Shown: piece by piece, positions 35,150 through 48,175 of the stretch
How the letters are laid out: the number at the start of each line of letters is the position of its first letter
Position numbering within the stretch: the first letter of the stretch is position 1
Source of the DNA: Phyto melanocephala
Taxonomy: Eukaryota > Arthropoda > Insecta > Diptera > Rhinophoridae
Direction: 5' to 3'
NCBI GenBank assembly: GCA_941918925.1
Contig: OW799234.1
Location: 45,290,412-45,354,411, forward strand
Length of the DNA stretch: 64,000 bases
Notes under the pieces: model-generated
What the model was told of the DNA's origin: nothing
Databases searched by the model: none
The model's input: the letters and a program-made list of their open reading frames with translations, nothing else
Position numbers and translations under genes: made by a program

Positions 35150-35553
35150 GTCAACATAATTGTTCAAATTCGTCCGCAATCGGAAGAATTGCAAAAAAAT
35201 ATTAAAATTTCTGCAAAACAGGTCTGTATAAAATGTGAGAACACCTGTGAATGCCTTCTTAGTTCATTGAATGGGTACCATTGCTGTTTTTTGCGATAGT
35301 CTGGCAAAAGAGCAGTCAACCTCGACTCATCATCGTGCCCAACAATTGAGCATCAACATTGCCATTGAAAGTTTGGACCATCAGATAGAGGAGTGGCGCC
35401 AAGGATGGGACGGTCATTTGGCCGATATTTTGTTAAATACATAATTGAACCTTACAAATATTATTACTACAAAAAGAAATAATAATAATTTCCTAAATAA
35501 TTTGTTTTTTATTTAAATTCAACATCGGCCCTTAAAATTTAACCACCCTTTAT
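35150..35553 (+). mobile_element. mariner-like derivative, one end lost
   Basis: Interior text tcaacataattgttcaaatt, cgactcatcatcgtgcccaa and the end caacatcggcccttaaaatt followed by taaccacccttta match 46364-46971. The left end is replaced by unrelated sequence. It leads straight into DINE-A at the usual site (cttctatatgatag). Confidence 0.65.
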
Positions 35554-36562
35554 AACTTCTATATGATAGTAAAACTTTTTTGTAAATTTAGTCTTTAAAT
35601 GAAAGTGAGCGTTAAAATAGGCGTGTCAATAAAGTTTATGCTAATAAATAAAACTTAGATATTTCAATATAGTCCTTTATTTTCTTTGTCAATAGAGAAA
35701 TTACATGAATTTAAGATAAACCGTTATATGGGAGGTAGGCGTTAAAGTAGGCGTGTCACCTAAATTTTTTGGCACAACAATTAAATAGATTAGAAGGATA
35801 TACGTAGCAAATTTGATCATCATACCTCTTATATTATAGGTTTTATGAGCTTTTAAATTTCATTAACGGTAGATAACGTGAAAAGTGGGCGTAATAATAG
35901 GCGTGTCGAGGATGTTTCTACTAATGAACCCAACTTAGATGCTTCAATATAGTCCTTTATTATTCCAAAATCTTTATTCATTAAGAAATTATATGAATTT
36001 AAGGTAAATCGTTATATGGGAGGTGGGCGTAAAAGTAAGCGTGGCACATTGAAGCAAAGCCCCTCACCAAAAAGCAAAGTGTAAAAAATTTCGGAATCGT
36101 ACATCTAATTTTGTCCGTTTTATTAGGTTTTAAATTTTAAATATACTGAAAAATACACTGCGCGGTATAAATTTTCGTACATTTTGATCTATAACTCCTT
36201 TCCTAATGCATAGAGTTTATGGGAAGAGATATTGTTTTGACTCGAGAAATATATATTGGAAGTTTCATGACTGTAAGTTAATGCGTTTGGACACAATTGC
36301 ATTTTATTCGATGTTCGAATGACACGGTTTTTTCGACCTACTCTTGCATTACGAGCTCTAACTCTCTTCCTAATTTTCCAATTTAGACCATTTTCAATAC
36401 CAAACAAAAACAAGATTCTGGCAAAATTTGAGCCCCATAGCTTTTTCGGTGCGACCTCTATCGTGCTTTCAATAGACGGACAGACGGATAGGCGGACGGA
36501 CATAGCTAGATCATCATCAAAACAAACCCTGATTCAGAATAAATATACTTTATGGGGTCTAA
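35554..36562 (+). repeat. DINE-A copy, hairpin end lost
   Basis: Core with gtgagcgttaaaataggcgt and gtgggcgtaataataggcgt, ending near the motif agacggacagacggataggc and tactttatggggtctaaaaa. The next copy's hairpin end starts seven bases later, so the two copies are in tandem. Confidence 0.7.
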
Positions 36563-36568
36563 AAATTA

Positions 36569-39112
36569 ACAAGTAAGAGCACTATATTCGGCTGTGCCGA
36601 ATCTTTTATACCCACCACCAATATTGTGCACATTTAAAGCACAATATTTATTATCTTGTTAATCGCTATGGAATAATCTCTTTATAATAAAATATGTATC
36701 ACTTTCTTTGTAGAGGGTGGTTAAATTTTAAGGGCCCATGTTGAAGGTGTACCACACCTAAACTTCAACTTTTTTCTTGCTTTTCATTTGACATTTCTCA
36801 ATCTCAGACTAACTCAATTTGAACCGTGGAAAGATACGCAATCGAGCAACGCTTTTAAATATTAAAGATTTTTATAAAAATGGACGTTCAAATCAAAATG
36901 CATTATGTGCACTTCGTGATTCTTTTGGTCAACATAATCGTTCGAATTCGTCCACAATCGTGAGAATTGTAAAAAATATTTAAATGTCTGCAAAGCAGGT
37001 CTGTATGAAATGTGGAAACATCTGTGAATGCCATCTTAGTTCGTTGGATGGGAAACATTGCTGCTTTTCACGATAACGTGGCAAAAGAGCAGTCAACCTC
37101 GACTCATCATCATGCCCAACAATTGAGCATCAACATTGTCATTGGAAATTTGGATCATCAGATAGAGGAGTAGCGCCAAGGATAGGGAGAGGGGGAGCAT
37201 TTGGCCGATAATTTGTTAAATACATAACTGAACCATACAAATATTAACATTATCAGGTTGTTTTTATAAAAATGGGCAAGTCAAAATGCATTTTGTGCAC
37301 TTCATAATCGTTCAAATTCGTCCACAATCGGGAGAATTGTATAAAATCTTTAAATTTCTGCAAAGCAGGTCTGTATGAAATGTGAAAACATCTGTGAATG
37401 CCATCTAAGTTCGTTGGATGGGAAACATTGCTGTTTTTCACGATACCGTGGCAAAAGGGCAAGCAACCTCGACTCATCATCGTGCCCAACAATTGAGCAT
37501 CAACAGTGTCATTGAAAATTTGGACTATTTTATTCCATACATAATTGAACCATACAAATATTATCATTATAAAAATAAATGATAATAATTTCCTAAATAA
37601 TTGGTGTTTTGTTCAAAATCAACATAGTCCCTTAAAATTAAACCACCCATTATAACTTCGATATGCTAGTAAAATGTTTTCGTAAATTTAGTCTTTCAAT
37701 GAAAGTGGCCGTTAAAGTACGCGTGTCAATAAAGTTTCTGCTAATAAACATAACTTAGATATTTCAATATAGTCCTTTAGTATTCCAAAATCTTTATTCA
37801 TAGAGAAATTACATGAATTTAAGAGGAAAGTTTTATCCACGAAATAGTGCTAATTTATTTTTGTTATATTATGTTCTCCTGAAGTTGTGCTCTATTAAAA
37901 ATGGGAATTTAGGAAAATTTTGAACTAGGTAAAAAAAAATTATCTCTAAACATTATAAACAATTTATTTTCATGTACTAATGGCTAACAAATTTTAAAAT
38001 TATAGAAAACTTATTTCGTTTTAAAATCTTTTAAAAGCAAAATGTTATAGAAGTTTAAAAATCAAAATCTTACTAATAAATTTCCCGTTTTAGCAAAATG
38101 CTGAAAATGTATATTTTGAATCACCCTGTGGCCCTTAAAATTCAACTACCCTTTACAAAAGAATAGATAGATAGATAAAAATATAATTTGGTTAAAAAAT
38201 GTATCTTAAATATTCAAATACTTATTTTAAATATACTGATGCACATTTATTTTTAAATATTTTTAAATCTTAAACCTCTTAGGGGGTACACCTATATGTA
38301 AAGCTGGGCACAAATCATTACTCTAGTTAATTTTTGTGAACAACCTCGGTCATTTTCGTTTTCACAAACCCCTATAAAATTCCTTTGCAGTTTGTGCAAA
38401 AAATAAAAGAGTTTGTTAGCAAAAATTTTATTAGAGTCATCTAGCGTTCTACGTGATATTAAGCAAAGACATCATCCTCATTGTTTGCAAAATGTAGTGG
38501 CGCCTTCAACAGATGATGCCGTCTGCAATGAATAAATGCTAATGCATATGATTAATATATTTTTATAAAAATTTAAAGAAAAAAGTGGGCGTGGCACATC
38601 TATTTTCCGTTATAACGAAGACTTTGACCAAAAAGTCATGTTTGCAAAATTTCAGAACCGTACATATAATAGTTTTGTCAGTTTTATTACGTTTTAAATT
38701 TGAAATATACACTGTGGGGTATAAATTTGCGTACATTTTGATATATTACTCTTTTCCCGATTCATAGATTTAAACGATTTTCAGGGAAAAATATTCTTTC
38801 GACTCGATAAATATATATTCGAAGTTTCATGACTCTACGTTTATGCGTCTGGACACAATTCCATTTTATTCGATATGCGAAGGACAGAAGGAAGATTCTA
38901 ACAAAATTTGAGCCATCTAGTTTTTTGGTGCGACCTCTATCGTGCTTTCAACAGACGGACAGACGAACGGACATAGCTAGATCGTCATAAAATCAAACCT
39001 TGATTCAGAATATATATATGCTGTATGGGGTCTAAAATGGATATTTCGATGTGTTACAAACGGAATGACAAAATAAATATACCCCCACCATTTTTTGGTG
39101 GCGGGTATAAAA
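36569..39112 (+). repeat. DINE-A composite copy, most complete
   Basis: Hairpin end (attcggctgtgccgaat 36586-36602), mariner derivative (36713-37650), core, CAGGGTGATTC-type block (37845-38127), a second core, and the end ccaccattttttggtggcgggtataaaa. The tail contains an 8-bp stem accacc..ggtggc. Reverse partner of 1-2943. The 109-codon frame starting at 39095 begins inside the repeat end and is not supported as a gene. Confidence 0.75.
36713..37650 (+). mobile_element. mariner-like derivative with internal duplication
   Basis: Ends GAGGGTGGTTAAATTTTAAG and its inverted partner, with TA on both sides (36711-36712, 37651-37652). The stretch from the gttcaaattcgtcc region to tttgg.ccgat is present twice (about 36930-37230 and 37310-37530). 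The open frame on the minus strand (37253-37567) is antisense to the transposase scraps and not a gene. Confidence 0.7.
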
Positions 39113-41437
39113 ACATATTGCAATTTAACAAATTATAAATGTACAGTGTGGGTGAAATTTATACATAACAATCAAATTACTGCAATGATAAATTCAATTT
39201 ATGGTAACAGAAGATTTTTTAAATATAGTATTCAGTTATGTGTAATGGTATTTAAAATTAGTATTTACAAAACAGATTTCAATAATTATAAAATAAGAGG
39301 CTCCAACAAATACAAAAATATTATTATTTATTTATGTTTGGTCAAAATATTTTTTTACATTGCTTTTGAGTTCGCCTTGATTTTGATTTTGACGTTTACT
39401 TTGTCACAAATTCGCCTTGGGTGAGTACAACAAATAAAACCGACAGTAAGAAAATAATTTGCTTTAGAAATAAGCAAAAATTTTCCATTTCATAATGATA
39501 ACTGTCAACTATTTATAATGTGTATAATAAAAAAGTTTTAACTCTAATCATAGATTTTAATTCTAACATATTGTTCTTAGATTCTAATTACCACTACCAT
39601 GTATTTTCTTTGTATGCCGGCCAAATTTATTTTCCATAATGAAATTATTACATTCAAAACTTAAACTCGTATTCTATTCAATTATCTTACCACCATCGCT
39701 GATGACAATAAATGTAACACAAATAAAAGCTTAGCACCCTTAATGCAAGACTAAACAATGTACAAATATTTCGGTTAATTGACCTCATCTTGTTTTAAGT
39801 TTCCGGACACAGCATTTATTGAATATTGACTAGTAAAAAACAAAAACAAAGAAACATATTGATAATAGTAGAGAGTAGGATTACTAGTTATTTTAGGATT
39901 TCATAAATTTAAAAAATAATTTTAAAAATCTTTACGAAATCGAATAAATTATAGGCATTCATTGCATTTCTTTCAGTTTTTGTCAAGCCTAATGGAAATA
40001 TGAAACATAATAACAGCCAAAGAAGCAGAGTTGCTGTTGCTAAATTTCGATCTTACTAGTTGTGGTGAAAAACATATGAAAAAAGGAACTAGTTAGTTAC
40101 CAAATTTAATGAATTTAAAACCCTGGGTGTTAAATAGATGATATTTACATTTACACTTAATCGCCGCACCAAGAGTCTTGATGATGATATTATAGATAGA
40201 TTCAGATTATACTTTATCATTTATCTTTATAAAAATTTAAATATTAAGAATTAGGTTGAGCCTGAAAAAAAATTTACATATTAGCTTAAAAATATTTAAA
40301 TTAGAAAGGTATACCAAAACTTATGTACGTTCCTACATATGTGTGTAGGAACGATGATATTTTTTATTTTTTATATATTTTGAGAATTCATTAATATATT
40401 TTTTCCACGTGTCTAAAGTAAATATATTGTTTTGAATGTATGTACGTACATATGTATGTGTGTAATTGCGTTAATAGATTTTTTTTATAATTTCTAATTA
40501 AACAAATATTAGTGAAAAAAATAATTATTAAAAATAAGAAAACACATTTTGTACTTGTATGAAACATAACAGAATAGCAAAATAAAAAACTAACAAATTA
40601 CCTATTTGTTTTGTATTTTTAATTCAAATATTGTAGATATCGACTCTATATACTTATACATACATATACGACCGTCTGTTCGTGTGCATGTTGAAATAAA
40701 CTTTTTGAAGCTAAAAATTACAAGAAAAACATATTAACATATATCGTTGCTTTTTCAACTCGCTTTCTTTCGTGCATATATGGTAATACGAAATCAATTT
40801 AATTTTCTATTATAAAAAAACAAAAGTTTCTGTTTGATAACGTTAAAATAGTTTAATCATTATTAGGTTTGATATAAGAAATTATATTGAGTTTTACTAA
40901 AATATATCCTCGATCAATACTTTTGTTATATAAAATAGTGGAATGCTAAGTTTTTGTAATCGTAAAGATATGACTGAATAATATGATTAACGCGAAAGCT
41001 GCTTATTTCGTTAAAACACTTAATTTCCGTTTTTTTATTTTAATAATTTCTTAAACCAGCTCCAATCTACCGCTGGTAATTTTTGCACTTAGCCGCCACC
41101 ACGCCGTTTTTCTACCAACAGCTTGGACCTCTGCTTTTGCTAAAAAAATTGTTCAACAAATTTTTAGTTTTTAAATTTAATGTTTGTTAAAGTATGTCAA
41201 TACAAACACTAAAGTGAAATGCATATGTTTTATTAGTTATTAAAATTATTCAAACTACAAAAACTCTATTTATATTCTCAGACAATGTTTATTCCATTAA
41301 CAAATCTTTTCAACCTTTTATATTTTTACAAATTAAAAACAGCTGATTTAGTGATCTGACAGTTTTACCATTTTACACGCAAAAAAGTACAAGTAAAGTC
41401 TGGTAAAAAGAGAAACTTAAATTACTCTCTTATGAAC
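39113..41437. other. No gene recognised; one repeat fragment
   Basis: AT-rich region. 40380-40640 is an inverted fragment of the LTR-like repeat (ttttccacgtgtctaaagta; aacaaatattag). No coding frame with support. Confidence 0.45.
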
Positions 41438-41691
41438 GTACTCATCAGTGATGCCAGAAATTGATTAGAAAATATGGCTAAAATTCTGGAAAAAAATGGC
41501 TAGAAACCAACTAAAAAGAAGCTAAAAAATGGCTAAATGTTTTAAATAGAACGTTTTCAATATTTTAATATTGAAAAATTTATTTCAAAAAAAATAAACT
41601 ACAATAATTGTTATAATGGTGTTAAAAGGACCAATTATCATCAGCATCTAGCTCGCTGTTACTGTCATTGTCATCTTAACTTTCTTTAGAT

Positions 41692-43449
41692 CAGAGCTGT
41701 TAAATTTGGATTACGATTAGTCATCAATTAGATTAAATTTTAAAAAGAATGGTATTGATTACATAATTCTCTTTTTAACAATTCCTGATTATTAATTAAT
41801 TATGATTACAAATAATCCAAAATAATTAAGATTAGTTAGGATTACGAGAAAATAATCAAAAATAGTCAAAAGTAATCAAAAAAATAATTGACTACTTTTA
41901 AGGATTATTTTTGATTATATTCGATTTTTTTTTTAATGCAGAAGCCGCATCATTTTATACACACATTTTATTTTGAAAAATTTGCATTTAAAACGTTAAA
42001 AAAATTCTGAACAAATAAAACCAAATTAGATAGTTTTTGTATACAAAATATAGGTTTATTTATTCACTTCAATAACAAAACAACCGACAACAATTTAAGT
42101 ACTTACTTAATCAACAAAAAACGGAAAAATACGTGGAAAACTAATAAAGAAAACAAATACATATATTCAGAATGCATTCAATTCAAAAAAAAAAAATTTT
42201 ATAATTTACATATATTTACAGTTGGCCTTCATCACAACTAATTTTTCAAAAGAAAAATCGGACAGTGATTGCCGCCTTGGACTGTTGACGATCCCGGCAA
42301 ATGAAAACAGTCATTCAACTGGAGCTGAAGACTTTAAGGACGTGTTAAAAAAAATAAATGCATCCCTTAGTTAATCATATTTTTGGTAAATCTCGTCAGC
42401 ACTTGCATTACCATTTAAATAGCTGAAGAACCGATGTTTTATTGCGGACCGTTGGTCAACTTTAATATTTTCCGTGGTGTGTGCTCCACTGCTTCCTCTT
42501 ATCACTCGATGACATGCAACGCACTTAGCACAAGTTGTCTTATCGGAAATCTAACAATAAAAAATATAAATACATACCTAGTATGCTTTAATTTAAAAAC
42601 TTTAAAACTAACTTTTTCTACTTCCGTGTAAAATTCTTCTTTGAAAATTATTTTTTGTAAATTCACACAGACTTTTTCAAGGACCGGTCCTGATTCACAA
42701 AGAATGTTTTCCTTTTGCTATTTAAACAATTTGTTTTTAGAATATTTTAAAGCTCACTACAATTTATACACAAATATACACTTAAAGAAATGTTTGAAAA
42801 GTTCTTCAAACTGTATGTAAATATGCAAAAAAGGAATTCAGCAAAAAAAAGTATGACATACATATTATCATAGAATCTATTAAGTTTTGAATAACGGTAA
42901 AGAACATATAACTATATATAATAATATATACAAATAGTCACCTAAAATCGAAAAGGTCGTAAGTTACAACTTCAAAATAAATTTTTTTGATTGATTATGT
43001 TGTAATTAACCAATATATATTATATACCTATACGAAAGAAAGAAATACCTATACGAAAGATTTTTTAACACAAGCTAAAAAAAATTATACATAAACACAG
43101 CTTCATCTCAACACAATTAATATTTTACCAGTGTACCACAGCAAAACAAACAACCAACATTAAACAAACCAACATTATTGCCATAATTTCGCAAAATAAA
43201 AAATAATCAAAAACAATCAAAAGTAATCTTCGAAAGTAGTCGAATTATTTTTCGATTACTTTTTATTATTTTTGATTATTTTTTCGTAATTTTTATTAAT
43301 CTTGATTATTTTTCGATTATCTGTAATCGTAATCAATTAGTAATCGTGCGAATCTGAAAATAATCGTAATATAATCATTACTTCACCTTTAAAAAAAAAT
43401 AATCTAATTACTAATTATTATGATTAGTAATCATTACTTAACAGCTATG
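41692..43449 (-). mobile_element. hAT-type element (inner of the nested pair)
   Basis: Ends CAGAGCTGTTAA and inverted CATAGCTGTTAA, with the perfect 8-bp duplication CTTTAGAT on each side (41684-41691, 43450-43457). About 250 bases at each end consist of variants of AATCAAAAATAATC and its inverse. A shortened hAT transposase relic lies between (42213-42560). Younger than the outer hAT because it sits inside it. Confidence 0.85.
42213..42560 (-). pseudogene. Internally deleted hAT transposase relic
   Basis: The minus strand reads DKTTCAKCVACHRVIRGSSG from about 42545, like a worn BED zinc finger preceded by a possible acceptor (ttattgttag). It then jumps to SSAPVE, a TGA stop, LFSFAGIVNSPRRQSLSDFS and FEKLVVMKANCK by 42213, the C-terminal dimerisation motif typical of hAT transposases. 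The catalytic middle is missing and a stop replaces the conserved Arg position. It is a dead internal-deletion copy. Confidence 0.65.
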
Positions 43450-43899
43450 CTTTAGATCATATCAATTTAAGATAATTATGTGCTACTTTATATTTATAAC
43501 AGAAAAAGTTTATAGAAAAAATAAAATATTGGTCTTTCGAAATAAACCCGACTCTCTTCAATCTTTATAAGTCAATATTGAATATGCCATTCATGACATA
43601 CAACTTGAGTTAGTGGAAAAAATGCTCTAAAATTGGGTTCATCGAATTCGTTCCTGCAGAAGAAGTCGTGGAGGCCATTTGAATGAGGTTTTATTCAGAA
43701 CTTAATTGTATCGATTGTACTTAACATTAAATAAAAAATAAATAAAAAACTTTTGAATTTCCGTAAAAATAACTAAGTGTGTTTTTAAAGGAATCATATC
43801 ACTCTTATTAAAAACCCTTTTACATAGCTAATGCCTCCTGCTGTTGTAGCTTAAAATTCAGTGGATTAAAAGGTAAAGGCTTGGTCTTGATAATATGTT

Positions 43900-44020
43900 T
43901 AACCGATACCATTTATGTGTTTTAGAGTGAACAGTTAAATCATATAATTTTGCATAAACTTCACATTTACAATATTTACAAAAACTTTTTAACTTCTGTA
44001 ATCCATTCTTTTTATTTTGG
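43900..44020 (-). pseudogene. Zinc-finger relic of the outer hAT
   Basis: The minus-strand frame reads FCKYCKCEVYAKLYDLTVHS then KTHKW: C-x2-C followed by H-x4-H, a C2H2-like finger of the type found at the start of some hAT transposases. No further domain remains. Confidence 0.5.
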
Positions 44021-44639
44021 GTGGGATAACTTCTGGGAAAATTATGTTTATTTTCCTTAAATTTCTTTTTTTTTTATTTATTAAATAGACATGCTTGGTT
44101 GGTTTTTTACTGATTGGTTGTTTGTTTGTTTATGTAATATTTTAAAGAGGTTCCCATCGATGCAATTTTTATAAGTTAAAAAAACATTTTTTATAGAAGC
44201 GTTTTTCACTATTTAGGAAACAAAACAACAACAACACTTAAAAGCTAAAAACAAAAAATGGCTAAACAAAAGGCTAAAAAATATCTAGGAATGGCTAAAA
44301 AATGGCTTATAGCTAAAAGCAGATTTTCCTAGCTAAGCGTGTTTAAAAATAGCTAAATCTAGCCATAAAATAGCTTATTTGGCAACACTGGTTCTCATTT
44401 ACCCAATTTTCAACACAAGAAACGCTTTTCGGTAAAATTAGGAGCCCGCGGGTTCCCGCGGTAACGTACGTCGAACAAACCTATTATTTAAGTAAATGTG
44501 TTTAATTCTCCACTAATACCTAGAAAATGTGAAAATAATGAGATCTTAAGTTCGTTTAAATTCCATTTTATATGCATACTAGCCAAGCCCAAATACTATG
44601 AAAAAAAATGCATTCTGAATTTTGATTGAATATCAAGTG

Positions 44640-45290
44640 CAAGGCTAAAAATTACAACTTTTTTTATGGGCGTGGCACCGCCCACTTTTCTTATCACGAA
44701 ACTGTATAGTCATGACAGCTAAATATGTGTGCAAAGTTTCAGAAAAACCGCTGAAGTTCTGAAAATAATAACATCTTTTTATGGGCGTGACACTGCCCAC
44801 TTTTCTAATAACGAAATTGTAAGGTCATAACTGTTCAATATGTGTGCAAAGTTTCAGAAAGATCGGTCCTGTGCAGGTACCTCAAAACTATAACTCTATT
44901 TTATGGGCGTGTCCCTGCCCACTTTTCAAATCACGAAATTATATAGTCATGACAGTACAATATGTGTGAAAAGTTTAAAAAAATCGATCTAGTGCAAGTA
45001 GCAAAAAATTATAACTTTTTTTTACGGTCGTGGCGCTGCCCACTTTTCTAATCAAGAAATTGTATAAACATAAGAGTTCAATATGTGTGCAAAGTTTCAA
45101 AAACATCGGTCAAGTGCAAGAATCTAAAAATTATATCTTATTTTTATGGGCGTAGTCCCGCTCACTTTTTACCACCCATAAACACTACCTGGAATGTGTA
45201 AAACAACTTGCCAAAGTTTGAGTCCGATCGGCTTTACAGTTTCAGAGTCTATAGCTAACACACACAGACAGAGTTTCACTTTTATATAGA
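44640..45290 (+). repeat. Five tandem units of about 120 bp
   Basis: Each unit holds tttttatgggcgtggcaccg (or close), cccacttttc, acgaaattgtatagtcatga and atatgtgtgcaaagtttcag. The units start near 44660, 44780, 44900, 45020 and 45143. The block ends cacacagacagagtttcact. The units look like a degenerate satellite or the repeated body of a dispersed element; non-coding. Confidence 0.75.
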
Positions 45291-46361
45291 GTACATATAT
45301 TTATTGTTGGTTTTAAATAAAATATTTGTGTTTCGAGCAGATATATACATATATGTAGGTACACATCATCACGCTACTTCAGTCCATACTGCTAAACGTC
45401 TATTAGATATACTTAGATAATACTTATTTGTATACTTAATTACAATGTGTACCTAAACCGCAGTAGATAACGGTAATTTTTACCATGACTTTATTTAATG
45501 CAATTTTGTTATGACACTCTGCCAACGTATCAAACTGAAAAGTACAAAGAGCACTTTTCTGTTTTTGATGACTTTATCCTATATTCCTCGTTACACTCAT
45601 TTGGTTATTCGTATTATGTTTTATTCCTTTTCCTTTAAGTATTAACCGCTACTAAAAAAATACAAATTAAAAAAAAATAATTTGTATTACTTATAATTAC
45701 TTTTATTTGTATTCAAAATAAATAGGAATAAACGATTGATTATACGTAAAAAAAAAACATAAAAATGTCATTCTAAAAATGAGAAATGTTTTTGGTAGCA
45801 GGTTTAAAGAGAATTTAAAAATAACATGATATTGAAAGTTATAATGAAAATGCGGCCATATTCATACGTATAACTATCGGTAAGCTTCACACAGTTTTTT
45901 TAAAATAATTTTGCAGCATTTCTGTTAATAAAACGATTCTTATGACTCTTTAGACACAAGAAAATGTTCGCAATTGAGGGCCTAGTATAAGTATTCGTTG
46001 TATCGTATCGAATTAAGTTTTAGCGACAACATTACAATATTGTGTTAGAATTTCTTATTTATTTTATATTATCTGTTACCAGTGTACATGGTAAAAAAAA
46101 AAAAAACGGCATGATTGTAAATGTGGGTGTGGCACCTTTCATACAGAGTACAATTAATTCGTATCATATACATATATTTACGTGCCTTATTTTTTATGAA
46201 AAAATCTTAAAACAGAGAGAGTGAGGAGAAGAAATAAAGAAATTAAACTGTCTTATATAAAAACTAACGGGTATATTGAGCTCTAATAGCTTTTACTGAA
46301 TATCTGTTTTACAGTCTTCAAAACGTCGTCTGGTAAAATATTGTGTCGAAAGTTGTAATAG
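45291..46361. other. No gene recognised
   Basis: AT-rich spacer; the 60-codon frame at 46042 runs into low-complexity sequence and lacks support. Confidence 0.45.
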
Positions 46362-46363
46362 TA

Positions 46364-46971
46364 AAGGGTAGTTAAATTTCAAGGGCCGATGTTGAATGTG
46401 AGCCACACTTAAACGTCAAGTTGTTTTTCCCAATTTCATTTGACATATCTCAATTTCAGACTAACTCAATTTGAACCATGAAAAGATGCACAATCGAGCA
46501 ACGCGTTAAAGTTATTCAGACTTATTATGAAAATGGGAGTTTAAATCAAAATGCATTTTTTTTGGTCAACATAATCGTTCAAATTCGTCCAAATTTGGGA
46601 GAATTGTAAAAAAATATTTAAATTTCAGAAAAACAGGTTAGTAAGAAATGTAAAAAAATGTGAGAGCCTTCTTACTTAGTTCGTTGAACGGAAAACATTG
46701 CTGTTTTTCACGATAGTGTGGCAAAAGAGCACTCAACCTCGACTCATCATCGTGCCCAACAGTTGAACATCAACATTGTCATTGCAAACTTAGACCATCG
46801 GATGGAGGTGTGCCGCCGAGTTCGCGGCGGCCATTTGGCCGATATTTTGTTAAATACATAATCGAACCATACCAATACTACCATAATAAAAAGAAGTGAT
46901 AAAAAGTAATTTCCTAAATAATTTGTGTTTTATTCAAAATCAACATCGGCCCTTAAAATTTAACCACCCTT
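46364..46971 (+). mobile_element. mariner-like element, best-preserved derivative
   Basis: 608 bases with TIRs AAGGGTAGTTAAATTTCAAG / inverted AAGGGTGGTTAAATTTTAAG and TA on both sides (46362-46363, 46972-46973). The plus strand has KRCTIEQRVKVIQTYYENGS from 46480 and later pieces (IIVQIRP; HSTSTHHRAQQLNI with shifts). The C-terminal half is absent. This copy sits in non-DINE sequence, showing the element also inserted independently. Confidence 0.75.
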
Positions 46972-47284
46972 TAGAAGCTTTTAATTAATAATAGATACGC
47001 TAGTGATTACTTCGTTTAAACAATGATTTTTTAACCCTCATGTAACCGAATGAAAAATTTTTAGATATACGTGACAGGCCTCTAAAAGCCACTGTGACAC
47101 TTGATCGTTACATTGTCTCTATTTCAAACAAAATGGGAAACATTTGATGGAGCGATTAATCTAAGTTATGTATGTATTTTGTTCGGTAAAGAGTTCCATT
47201 AAAGATTAATGTGAAGCATGGTTATAATATTATAAAAATTGTATGTTTATATATTATTTTGATCAGGTGTGTACATGTGTCTCT

Positions 47285-47410
47285 TAGACCCCTTTCTGAC
47301 TAGGCAAGTCTCTTGCGCAAGTTAGATTTTTATTTTCTTTTTGTTTCCTTTGAACTTGCTTTCACGTTCAGACTCAGCAATTAACTTGCCCAAGTTTCGT
47401 TCTCTTTTAC
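47285..47410 (+). repeat. One end of a MITE related to 29559-29957
   Basis: ACCCCTTTCTGACTAGGCAA resembles the end GGCCCCTTTCGCATTAGGCA; the rest is cut off by a DINE-B copy at 47411. Confidence 0.45.
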
Positions 47411-47925
47411 TTATTATACCCTTCACACAGTGAAATAGGGTATATATAGGTTTGTCATTCCGTGTGAAATTTCTACAATTATCATTTTGTTGAAATCAAC
47501 TTTCTGAAGCGCCATGACATCGGCTGGATCCGGTATTAAAATATCAGAATTATTCGGGAATAGATCGGTATTGAAAATGAAAAACATCGGTGCATAAACA
47601 ATTGAGATATAAGCAAAAAATCACGACCACCTAGTTTTTTTTCACAACAACAACATACAACACATACATACAAACGTGGTATACTGTTTAGAGTGGGCCA
47701 AAAATTTTGTTTTTATATTATATATTATTTATATTTTTATTGTTTTATTTTTTATATATATTTTTTTTTGAAACACATAAGTATGTAAACTCAATTTATA
47801 ATTTTACAATGGGATGTTTTTATATATGTATGTTTTTTATATGTATGTACGTATTTCATATGAGATAAATGGTGATATAAACAATTGTTGTTGCATGACT
47901 ATACGTTGTGAAGGGTAAATAAATA
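47411..47925 (-). repeat. DINE-B copy, internally deleted
   Basis: From tatacccttcacacagtg through gtgaaatttctacaatt and aagcgccatgacatcggctg to acgttgtgaagggtaa. The hairpin itself is missing. Confidence 0.7.
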
Positions 47926-48175
47926 TAAATAAATATATAAATATAATAAAATAAATAAAGTGTGATTTCTTATTAGCGAGAAATGTAAATAACGCTGTCA
48001 TCAAAAAAAAGGAAAAAAACGCGTAACTTTTTTAATGTGGTAGTGACTTTAAAATTTTTAACTTTTAATTCTATTTGTTTAACAAAGTTATAAATATCCA
48101 TATGAAATTGGAATTGGATATTTATCTCACTTTTGCTCAATTGTCATTAACTTTAATATTCAAATTTAATAAAAG

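Larger units (their letters stand above)
41446..44390 (-). mobile_element. hAT-type element (outer of a nested pair)
   Basis: Ends CAGTGATGCCAGAAA (left) and inverted CAGTGTTGCCAAATA (right). The flanks GTACTCAT (41438-41445) and GTTCTCAT (44391-44398) form an 8-bp duplication with one mismatch, the hAT signature. Both ends are packed with tggctaaa / agctaaaa subterminal repeats. On the minus strand near 43900-44020 a zinc-finger-like relic remains. A second hAT (41692-43449) has inserted and most of the original gene is gone. Confidence 0.8.

Noticed and set aside
39095..39424. 109-codon plus-strand ORF
   Set aside because: Starts in the DINE-A terminus, AT-driven composition, no promoter or poly(A) support.
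42434..42631. Plus-strand 65-codon ORF
   Set aside because: Antisense of the BED-like scrap of the inner hAT.
44640..45290. CRISPR-like array
   Set aside because: Units of about 120 bp with diverged content and no short identical repeats with unique spacers; eukaryotic context.
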